NCBI GenBank assembly: GCA_035634055.1
Contig: DASQDR010000174.1
Span: 1-46,772, forward strand
DNA length: 46,772 nucleotides
Source: JAICTV01 sp035634055
GTDB lineage: Bacteria > Planctomycetota > Phycisphaerae > Tepidisphaerales > Tepidisphaeraceae
Reading direction: 5' to 3'
The translations under genes and the position numbers were made by a program. Under the pieces are notes generated by a model. It did no database searches. It saw only the letters and a program-made list of their open reading frames with translations, and had not been told where the DNA came from. This document shows, piece by piece, positions 16,417 to 23,568 of this stretch (position 1 is the first letter of the stretch; each line of letters starts with the position of its first letter).

Positions 16417-17562
16417 TCACATCGGTTGGAACGGGTGGACGGCACTGAACGCGTCGGCGATCTGCACGTCCACGTCGACCATCCGCCGGCGGCGAATCGA
16501 CTCACGGTAGACGCCGGCGTAGGCGTCGGCCATGCGCTGCGGCGCGTACGACTGCGCCCGCTCCATCGCCCGCCCGGCCATTTCGCGGCGGCGGGGAGGG
16601 TGCTCGATCAGCGACTGCAGCGCGGCGCGCAGCGCGTCGTGGTCGTCGGGCGGGACGAACGTGGCGGCGTCGCCCCAGACCTCGCGCAGGCTCGGGATGT
16701 CGCCCAGCACCAGCGCGCAGCCGCACATCGCCGCCTCGAGCGCGCTCAGGCCGAACGGCTCATAACGGGCGGGCAGGGCGTAGATGTCGGCGCGGGCGAA
16801 CCAATGGGCGAGCGAGGGCGCGTCCAGCCGCCCGAGCGCCAGCACGCCGCGGTCCTTCACCGCCTGCGCGCCGGCGCCGTCCGGGCTCTTCTCCTCGCCC
16901 GCGACGCAGATGGGCCACGCGACCCTCGGCGCGACCGCCTGGAGCGCCGCGACGTTCTTCGCCTCGTCCCAGAGCCGGCCGGCGGTGAGGATGAACTGCT
17001 CTTTGCGCGCGGGGCGGTAGAGGTGCGGGTCGCGGCCGTTGTGGATCACGCGCTTGGTGTGCAGGGGGCCGTAGTTTTCCTCCAGCGCGTCGAGCATGGC
17101 GCGGGTTGGGGCGACGACGATGTCGGCGTCGTGCAGGCCGCGCGAAACTTCGTCGCGGTAGCGGTTCCACTCCGCCGGCGCCGCCTCGCCCTTCACCGCG
17201 CGCCACCAGGACATCACGCACGAGTGCGCAACGATCACGATCGGCGCGCCGAACGGGAGCTGCCCGTGGGCGTAGCCATTGAGGTGGACCACGTCCGGGT
17301 CGAAGCGCTGCTCGAGGTCGAGCAGCCACTCGCCCGACATGCGCACGTCGTCCCACGGGTCCTGCATCCACTCGAGCTTGAAGCTGCTCTCGTGGACGCG
17401 GACGTTGTCGAGCATCGACGCGTCGCGGCGCTGGTCCGGCGAGAGCGGCGCACCCATCGTCGCCAGCGCGATCTCGACGCCGTGCGGCCGAAGGGCGCGG
17501 GCGAGGTCGAGGGCGTAAGTCCACACCCCGCCGACCGTGTCTGTCGTCATCAGCAGCTTCAT
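16417..17562 (-). CDS. GT4-family glycosyltransferase
   Basis: A 381-residue retaining GT-B transferase. The N-terminal domain begins MKLLMTTDTVGGVWTYALDLARALRPHG, with the GGVxxY acceptor-side loop. The C-terminal donor domain carries LTAGRLWDEAKN, then YALPARYEPFGLSALEAAMCG, which holds the E-x7-E-type motif of GT4. PSLREVWGDAATFVPPDD closes the domain. The start is ATG 17562, where homology begins; the frame runs further upstream without similarity. It lies 74 bp after the dehydrogenase gene. It is likely one of four transferases building the same glycan. Confidence 0.87.
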   Translation of the reverse strand: MKLLMTTDTVGGVWTYALDLARALRPHGVEIALATMGAPLSPDQRRDASMLDNVRVHESSFKLEWMQDPWDDVRMSGEWLLDLEQRFDPDVVHLNGYAHGQLPFGAPIVIVAHSCVMSWWRAVKGEAAPAEWNRYRDEVSRGLHDADIVVAPTRAMLDALEENYGPLHTKRVIHNGRDPHLYRPARKEQFILTAGRLWDEAKNVAALQAVAPRVAWPICVAGEEKSPDGAGAQAVKDRGVLALGRLDAPSLAHWFARADIYALPARYEPFGLSALEAAMCGCALVLGDIPSLREVWGDAATFVPPDDHDALRAALQSLIEHPPRRREMAGRAMERAQSYAPQRMADAYAGVYRESIRRRRMVDVDVQIADAFSAVHPFQPM

Positions 17563-17636
17563 GAAACGTCCCGTAGGCGCGGTGCCTGCGCCGCCCTTGG
17601 TTGCCGCGAGAAAAGCGCGCCAGCGCGGAAGCCGCG

Positions 17637-18638
17637 TCACATCGTGATCAACGCCTTGAGGAACCCGTCCGGGCGGTCCCTGGTCATGTTCAGCGCCTCG
17701 CCGAGGCGCTCGAGCGGGAGCCTGTGCGTGTAGAGCGGCGAGGGGTCGAGCTTCCCGGACGCCACGGTCTCTACCGCCTCCTGCATTCCCTGGAGGTAGA
17801 TCTTCGGGTCGCGCTCGTGCGCGTTGATGACGTCGAGCCCGCGCCAGTTCCAGAGCTGCATGTTGATCTGCCGCGGGCCGTCCTGGTGATAGCCGGCGAC
17901 GACGAGTCGGCCGCGCTCCCTGGTCAGCTCCGCGCTCAGATCGAGCGGCCACTGCTTGCCGACGGCCTCGACGACGACGTCGCAGAACGCGCCGTGCGTC
18001 GCCTGGCGGACGACCTCGATGATCTTCCAGTGGTCGTCCATCTCGATGAGCTGCGCCGCGCCCATCTGCCGCCCGAGCTCCAGCGACCACGGGCGGCGGG
18101 AGATCGCCAGCACGCGCGCCCCGGCGTCGGAGGCCAGCCGCGTCAGGATCGCGCCGAGGAAGCCGATGCCAACGATGGCGACGGTGTCGCCCGCCTCGAT
18201 GCCGCTGCGGCGGAAGATGTTCATCGCGCAGCCGAGCGGCTCAGCCGGGAACGCCGCCCCGTCCAGCGCGGGCGGCAGCACGACGAACGAGCCGGCCTGC
18301 GCCACGTCGTACTCCGCGTAGCTGCACTCGCTGAGGAAGGCGACCCGCTCACCGATGGTGACGTTGCGCACGTCGCCGCCGACCTTGTCCACCACGCCCC
18401 ACCCTTCGTGCCCGAGCGCGCCCGGCTTCATCGGGTAGTGGAACCACTCGCGCCCTTCCCACGGCGGGAGGTTGGACGCGCAGACGCCGCACCCTTCGAC
18501 CTTCACGCGGATCTCGTGCGCGCGCGGCTCGGGCAGCGCGACCTCGCGCACCTCGGCATGCCCGGGCGCCTTGATGACGGCGGCGCGCATGGTGGTGGCG
18601 GTCCTCGCGACCGGTTCGTCCAGCAGCACCTGGCTCAT
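17637..18638 (-). CDS. Zinc-dependent medium-chain alcohol/polyol dehydrogenase
   Basis: A 333-residue MDR-family oxidoreductase. The catalytic zinc site is visible as Cys50 (GCGVCASN) with His77-Glu78 (GHEGWG). The NAD(P)-binding strand is VAIVGIGFLGAI. The four-cysteine structural zinc lobe usual in liver-type ADH is absent, as in several sugar and polyol dehydrogenases of this family. The ATG at 18638 has GAAGGAGACGCT in front, and its ATGA overlaps the stop of the upstream fusion gene. In this operon it probably oxidises or reduces a sugar or polyol intermediate; that is inferred. Confidence 0.87.
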   Translation of the reverse strand: MSQVLLDEPVARTATTMRAAVIKAPGHAEVREVALPEPRAHEIRVKVEGCGVCASNLPPWEGREWFHYPMKPGALGHEGWGVVDKVGGDVRNVTIGERVAFLSECSYAEYDVAQAGSFVVLPPALDGAAFPAEPLGCAMNIFRRSGIEAGDTVAIVGIGFLGAILTRLASDAGARVLAISRRPWSLELGRQMGAAQLIEMDDHWKIIEVVRQATHGAFCDVVVEAVGKQWPLDLSAELTRERGRLVVAGYHQDGPRQINMQLWNWRGLDVINAHERDPKIYLQGMQEAVETVASGKLDPSPLYTHRLPLERLGEALNMTRDRPDGFLKALITM

Positions 18639-20872
18639 AGCGTCTCCTTCTCGATCGCCGCGCGCCGGCCGGCGGCGCCGGCGGCAGTGGCGGACGCGTC
18701 CTTCGGCTCGCTCTCGCGCCACGCGTCGCTCCCGGGCATGGCGGCGACGATCGCGCGCGGCTTGGTGGTCGCGTTTTCCTGGAGCCACTCGTACAGGCGG
18801 CGGACGCCCTCCTGCACGCCCACCTTCGGACGCCAGCCGGTCGCCTCCCACATCTTGTGATGGTTCGACACGTAGTAGCGCTGGTCGCCGGGGCGCCAGG
18901 CGCCAAAGCGCGTCTCGGGGCGCTGGCCGATGAGGCGCTCCATCATGTCGAGCAGGTCGAGCAGCGAGATGGTGTTCTTCGGCCCGCCGCCGATGTTGAA
19001 CGCCTGCCCGCTGATGGCGTGCATGTTCGCCTGCGCGAGCAGGAACGCGTCGACCAGGTCATCGACGAACAGGATGTCGCGCACCTGCATGCCGTCGCCG
19101 TACAACGTGATCGGCTGCCCCTGGAGCGCGCGGATCAGGAAGTGCGCGACCCACCCCTGGTCCTCGGTGCCGAACTGGTGCGGGCCGTAGATGCAGCTCA
19201 TGCGGAAGACGACCGCCGGTAGGCCGAACGTGCGGGCGTAGTCGATCACGTACTGGTCGGCGGTGCCCTTGGAGCAGCCGTACGGGCTGTGGAAGTCGAG
19301 CGGGCGCTGCTCGCTGATGCCGCGGTGACGCGTGGTCTCGTCCTCCGGCTCGTAGCGACCGTTGCGGACGCGCAGCTTCACGTCGGGCAGCCCGCCGTAC
19401 ACCTTGTTGGTCGAGGTGAAGACCAGCGGCGGCGGATCGTCCTGGGCGCGGATGGCCTCGAGGAGGTTGAGCGTGCCGCGGGCGTTGACCTCAAAGTCGT
19501 GGATGGCGTTGGTGAGCGACGTCGTCACCGCCACTTGCGCCGCAAAGTGGAAGACCTGGCTGGCGCGGTCGACGGCGGTGCGCAGCACGTGCGGGTCCTG
19601 CACGTCGGCGGCCTCGATCTTGATGGCGTCCCCGTGCGTCTGGCGGAGCCACTTGAGGTTCTTCTCCACGCCGGGGCGCGACAGGTTGTCGAACAGCAGC
19701 ACCGGGCGCCCGCTGGAGGCGATGCGGTCGGCCAGGTTAGTGCCGACGAACCCCGCGCCGCCGGTGATGAGCACCGGCCGCGCCTCGCCCTCGCGGTGGA
19801 CGCACTTGCCGAGCCAGTAGGCGTCGCGCACCGCCTCAATGCCGCCCTCGGCCCAGAGGCGGTACAGCAGCTTCTCGCTGCCGTCGGATCGCTTCAGGCC
19901 GAAGTGGTACGCGCGCTCGTCGGCGTGGAAGCCTTCGACCGTCGGCAGCTTGGGGTCGAGGTCGTGGACAGAGTACCAGTAGACGCGCTCGACCGGCGCG
20001 TCCAGCGCGTCGACCAGCGCCGTGAGCTGCCGCCGCTCGTCGTGCCGCCAGGTGGAGTAGCCCGTCTCGGTGATCCACACCTCGGCCGGCGAGTCGAACT
20101 GCTGGAGCACGTCGCGGATGCGCCCGACCGGCGACTTCCACCCTTCCCACTGCGACTCGGAGATGACCGGGAACCCATGCACGCCGACGGCGTCGATGTG
20201 CTTGAGCAGCCCGCGGTCGCCCATCAGCTTGAGCCAGTTCGGGTCGATCGGTTGCAGGCCGCCCAGCACCGTCTTCTTCCCGCGCTGCCGGGCCCAGAAG
20301 GCGGCGGCGCCGATCATCTCGCTGAACTTGAACCAGTAGGGGTCGAGGGTGACGTCCCACTCGCGCAGATTGTTCGGCTCGTTCCACAGCTCGATGTAGT
20401 CGAACCACTTGCCGAAGCGCGTGATCATCGTGTCGATGAAGTCAGCGTAAGCACGGGGCTCGCGCGGCGGGGCGGCGGTCTTGGGGGCGACACCCCAGCT
20501 CGGCGGCGTGCAGACGAAGCACGGCAGCAAATTGACGTGACGCGCCAACTGCGGGAAGAGCCACGCGTACCACGCCTCCCCCTCGGGCGTGTGCCAGTCA
20601 GCCCAGGAGATGCCGGTGCGCAGCTCGCGCACGCCCAGGGTCTTGAGGTCCTCAATCACCGCGTCGACGCGATCGTGCTCGCCCGGGCGGAACCCCTCGA
20701 GCCTGCCGATGGTCGGCCCCGCCAGGCGCGCCGCCTGCGCGGCGCGCGCGGCGGCAGGCTTGCGGGCGCGGGTCGAGCGCCCGTTGCCGGCCGAGCCGCC
20801 GCTGCCGCCGGCGCCGCGGCGCCGCCGGTTGTTCCCGTTGCTGTTCCCGTTAGGGTTCGTCGGTTTACTCAT
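18635..20872 (-). CDS. Fusion: clan GH-A glycosidase + NAD-dependent CDP-paratose/tyvelose-type epimerase
   Basis: A 745-residue two-enzyme fusion. Residues 1-50 are a low-complexity Asn/Gly/Arg-rich leader (NNRRRRGAGGSGG). Residues of about 55-345 form a clan-A barrel with acid/base Glu165 (IELWNEPNN) and nucleophile Glu269 (WITETG). Residues of about 366-715 are an extended short-chain dehydrogenase: GGAGFVG (371-377) binds NAD, TSTNKVYGG (487-494) and YGCSK (531-535) supply the catalytic Ser/Thr, Tyr and Lys. TSTNKVYG is typical of CDP-paratose 2-epimerase (RfbE) and related enzymes. The start is ATG 20872, which overlaps the upstream stop as ATGA; the stop likewise overlaps the dehydrogenase start. 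The frame is continuous through the junction, so this is not a sequencing artefact of two genes. Confidence 0.87.
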   Translation of the reverse strand: MSKPTNPNGNSNGNNRRRRGAGGSGGSAGNGRSTRARKPAAARAAQAARLAGPTIGRLEGFRPGEHDRVDAVIEDLKTLGVRELRTGISWADWHTPEGEAWYAWLFPQLARHVNLLPCFVCTPPSWGVAPKTAAPPREPRAYADFIDTMITRFGKWFDYIELWNEPNNLREWDVTLDPYWFKFSEMIGAAAFWARQRGKKTVLGGLQPIDPNWLKLMGDRGLLKHIDAVGVHGFPVISESQWEGWKSPVGRIRDVLQQFDSPAEVWITETGYSTWRHDERRQLTALVDALDAPVERVYWYSVHDLDPKLPTVEGFHADERAYHFGLKRSDGSEKLLYRLWAEGGIEAVRDAYWLGKCVHREGEARPVLITGGAGFVGTNLADRIASSGRPVLLFDNLSRPGVEKNLKWLRQTHGDAIKIEAADVQDPHVLRTAVDRASQVFHFAAQVAVTTSLTNAIHDFEVNARGTLNLLEAIRAQDDPPPLVFTSTNKVYGGLPDVKLRVRNGRYEPEDETTRHRGISEQRPLDFHSPYGCSKGTADQYVIDYARTFGLPAVVFRMSCIYGPHQFGTEDQGWVAHFLIRALQGQPITLYGDGMQVRDILFVDDLVDAFLLAQANMHAISGQAFNIGGGPKNTISLLDLLDMMERLIGQRPETRFGAWRPGDQRYYVSNHHKMWEATGWRPKVGVQEGVRRLYEWLQENATTKPRAIVAAMPGSDAWRESEPKDASATAAGAAGRRAAIEKETL

Positions 20873-21990
20873 AGTGCCAAACCTCGTGCGTCCAGTTCCG
20901 CCCGCGCCTTCTCCACCGAGTCCTCGGCGACCTGACCCTCGAGCCACTCCGCCATCTCCGCCAGCCCCTGCTCCCACCCCACCTTCGGCTCGAAGCCGAG
21001 TACCCGGCGGGCGAGCTTGATGTCGGCGTAGCAGTGGCGGATGTCGCCGACGCGGTACTTCCCGGTCACCTCGGGCTCGATGCGCGGCTTGCCCACCACG
21101 CCGGCAATGTCGCGCGCGATCGACAGCACCGTGCGCGGGTTGCCGCTGCCGACGTTGAAGACCTTGCCGGCGGCGTCGGCGACCTCCATCGCCAAGCGGC
21201 AGGCGGCGGCGATGTCCTTCACGTGGACGAAGTCGCGCTGCTGGAGGCCGTCCTCGAAGACCAGCGGCGGCTTATCGTTCAACAGCCGCGACGAGAAGAT
21301 CGCCAGCACGCCGGTGTACGGGTTGGAAAGCGCCTGCCGCGTGCCGAAGACGTTGAAGAACCGCAGCGCGACGGTGGGGATGTTGTACGCCCGCCCGACC
21401 ATGAGGCACATGCGCTCCTGGTCGTACTTGCTCAGGGCGTAGACCGACGCGAGCGTGGGCTGCTTGGTCTCGGGCGTGGGGACCGGCGTGAGCACCTCGT
21501 TGCGGTTGTTGCGCACCTCCCACTCGTGCGCCTTGAGCTGCCGGTCGGTGCGCTCGAGGCCTTCGGAGATCTGACCGTTGGGGTCCTTGTACAACCCTTC
21601 GCCGTAGATGCTCATCGACGAGGCGACGACGAGCCGCTCGACCGGGCGGTCGATCAGTGCCTCGAGCAGCACGGCGGTGGCCAGGTTGTTCAGGCTCGTG
21701 TAATTGGCGATCTGGTACATCGACTGCCCGACGCCGACCGCCGCGGCGAGGTGGTACACGACGTCGACGTCCTTGAGCGCCCGCTCGACGGTCGCCGGGT
21801 CGCGCACGTCGCCGACGAGCAACTCGACGTCATCGTCGAGGTATTCCGGCCGAGTCGCGCCGCCGCCGTGGACCTGCGGCGAGAGGTTGTCGAGTGCGCG
21901 GATGCGGTAGCCCCTGGCGAGCAGCTCGTCGGCGAGGTGGGAGCCGATGAACCCGGCCCCGCCGGTGATCAGGATGCGTTTTGCTGGCAT
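20869..21990 (-). CDS. NAD-dependent nucleotide-sugar epimerase (resembles dTDP-L-rhamnose 4-epimerase)
   Basis: A 373-residue extended short-chain dehydrogenase. The start MPAKRILITGGAGFIGSHLA has the GxxGxxG NAD loop. The catalytic residues are in ASSMSIYGEG and YALSKYDQE (YxxxK). Stretches such as ALDNLSPQVHG, AAAVGVGQSMYQI and LLEALIDRPV recall dTDP-L-rhamnose 4-epimerases, which make the dTDP-6-deoxy-L-talose precursor; that match is from memory. UDP-glucose 4-epimerase or UDP-glucuronate epimerase are alternatives. AAGGGC precedes ATG 21990. It is the first gene of the minus-strand glycan operon and overlaps the fusion gene by 4 bp. Confidence 0.85.
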   Translation of the reverse strand: MPAKRILITGGAGFIGSHLADELLARGYRIRALDNLSPQVHGGGATRPEYLDDDVELLVGDVRDPATVERALKDVDVVYHLAAAVGVGQSMYQIANYTSLNNLATAVLLEALIDRPVERLVVASSMSIYGEGLYKDPNGQISEGLERTDRQLKAHEWEVRNNRNEVLTPVPTPETKQPTLASVYALSKYDQERMCLMVGRAYNIPTVALRFFNVFGTRQALSNPYTGVLAIFSSRLLNDKPPLVFEDGLQQRDFVHVKDIAAACRLAMEVADAAGKVFNVGSGNPRTVLSIARDIAGVVGKPRIEPEVTGKYRVGDIRHCYADIKLARRVLGFEPKVGWEQGLAEMAEWLEGQVAEDSVEKARAELDARGLAL

Positions 21991-22683
21991 GTGTGCCCTT
22001 TGTCTGATCCCGCCTGTCGTTCCCGCCGCGCGGGGGCGGCGGCAGGAGGGAAACCGCACGCGTGCGCGTCACCCGCTGGCCGCGCGGCGTGGCGGCTTGC
22101 CTGCACGCGCGGCCCGAGCCGTTCTCGGGGCGACGGCGCGCGCGCGGGGGACGATCCGGTTTTCAACGCGTGTGCTTCCGTGCGGTGCCGCGACGTTTCC
22201 CCTCGCGTCAACCTCGCTCGACGGCGCCCCGGCAAATCCGTGCCGCCCGCCACTTCGATCCGTCGTGCGAAGCTGCGCCGCGCGCCCGTTGGTCGAGGCG
22301 TGCGACGTGACGGGACCAAGGCAAACGCGGTGCCGAGCCCGACCGCAGCCGCCGCCGGCGCCGAAGCCTTAGGTGCCTGAGGGTGATCGACGACGCTCAG
22401 AGCCGCCGGTGACGGGGGACGCGCCGGGGCAACGGACGAACTGCTGGACGCGTTGTACGGAAAAGCGAAGCGGCCCTCGGGCGAACCATCACGCGCAACC
22501 GACGCCGCCTGCGACACTTCGGCAAGCGAGGACGATCCAGGACGACAGATGTGCTTCGCGAACGAAGCGTGCAGCGCGTCGCTAGCAAATGGATGGAGAC
22601 TGCGCGGGGCGACTGGGAGGGCGGGGGAATCTGGGGCCGAGCGTCGCAGCGGTGGCGGGGGCGGGGGCGGCGCAGCAGGGGAG
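21991..22683. other. 693-bp non-coding gap upstream of the glycan operon
   Basis: Open frames exist on both strands, but none starts with a plausible ribosome site or resembles a protein family, and their composition is Arg/Ala/Pro-rich as expected from GC-rich non-coding DNA. It is the longest gene-free stretch in the window. The operon promoter should lie near 22000-22200 on the minus strand, but I cannot pick a confident -35/-10 pair. No RNA structure stood out by eye. Confidence 0.5.
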
Positions 22684-23364
22684 TCAGTTGTTGTTGTGCA
22701 GCTCGAGCGAGACCAGCCCTTCTCGCACCGCGTACTTCGTCAGCTCCGCCACGCTGTGGCGGTCCAGCTTCTCCATGATCCGCCGGCGGTAGGTCTCGAT
22801 CGTCTTGGCGCTCACGCCGACGAGGCGCGCGATCTCCTTCGTGCTCGAGCCGTCGGCGATCTTCTGGAGGATCTCCCGCTCGCGCCCGCTCAGTGCCTTG
22901 CTCCGCTTCACCTTTTCCGGCGTCTGCACGTAGCCGGTGATGACGGTGCTGGCGACCGCGGGGCTGAGGTAGACCTGCCCGTCCGCCGCCGTGCGAATGG
23001 CGCGCACGAGCTCCTCGATCTCGCATTCTTTCGTGAGGCAGCCGGCGGCGCCGGCCTTGAGCACGTTTCGAACGAAGGACGCCTCGTGGCTCATCGACAT
23101 CACCAGCACGCGCACGCCCGGGCGGGCCTCGCGCAGGTGCGCCACGGCGTCGGCGGCATCGCGCGTCGAGAGCGAGACGTTGAACACCACCACCTGCACC
23201 GGCAGCGCGCGGACCAGCTTCACGCCCGCCTTGGCGTCCTCGGCCTCGCCCACCACTTCAAACGTGGGATACTTCTCCAGCAGCACGCTCTGCCCCTGGC
23301 GGAGCAGCTTTCGACCATCGACCAGCAGGATGTGGATTTTTGCCCGCGGCGACGGCTGCTGCAT
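22684..23364 (-). CDS. LuxR/NarL-type regulator with a non-canonical receiver domain
   Basis: A 226-residue two-domain regulator. The N-terminal receiver (about residues 8-125) has IHILLVDGRKLLRQG, VLVMSMS and AAGCLTKE, so the Ser and Lys switch positions are present. The phosphoacceptor position reads VVVFNVSLS: Asn62 replaces Asp, and the usual DD pair is DG (Asp16-Gly17). The C-terminal GerE/LuxR helix-turn-helix is intact (LSGREREILQKIADGSSTKEIA...VSAKTIETYRRRIMEKL). It should bind DNA but probably cannot be switched by normal aspartyl phosphorylation. The start at 23364 is where the receiver begins; the ribosome site is poorly spaced. It lies between the glycan operon and the mannosidase, on the same strand. 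Confidence 0.85.
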   Translation of the reverse strand: MQQPSPRAKIHILLVDGRKLLRQGQSVLLEKYPTFEVVGEAEDAKAGVKLVRALPVQVVVFNVSLSTRDAADAVAHLREARPGVRVLVMSMSHEASFVRNVLKAGAAGCLTKECEIEELVRAIRTAADGQVYLSPAVASTVITGYVQTPEKVKRSKALSGREREILQKIADGSSTKEIARLVGVSAKTIETYRRRIMEKLDRHSVAELTKYAVREGLVSLELHNNN

Positions 23365-23568
23365 GAGGAACGCGACTCCTTCTCCATCGCGTGCGGCAAG
23401 CTTGTGGAAAAGAGAGAGGTGGTTCCACGCCCGGCCAGAGCGCACGCTTCGGTCGGGAGAGTATCGGCCTGAGGAGCGGGCGGGAGCGCGAAAAATCCGA
23501 CTCAGCCGTTCCGCGGCGTCATCCTGCGGCAGAGACCGCCGGGGCGAAGCGGCGGCAAGTGAGCCGGC

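Noticed and set aside
13853..17733. Two long plus-strand frames (609 and 620 codons) across the glycosyltransferases
   Set aside because: Composition is His/Val/Arg-rich shadow sequence; conserved donor-domain motifs read only on the minus strand.
21969..22517. A 182-codon minus-strand frame in the gap before the glycan operon
   Set aside because: It has no ribosome site and low-complexity Ala/Pro/Arg composition, overlaps the epimerase start, and shows no recognisable domain.
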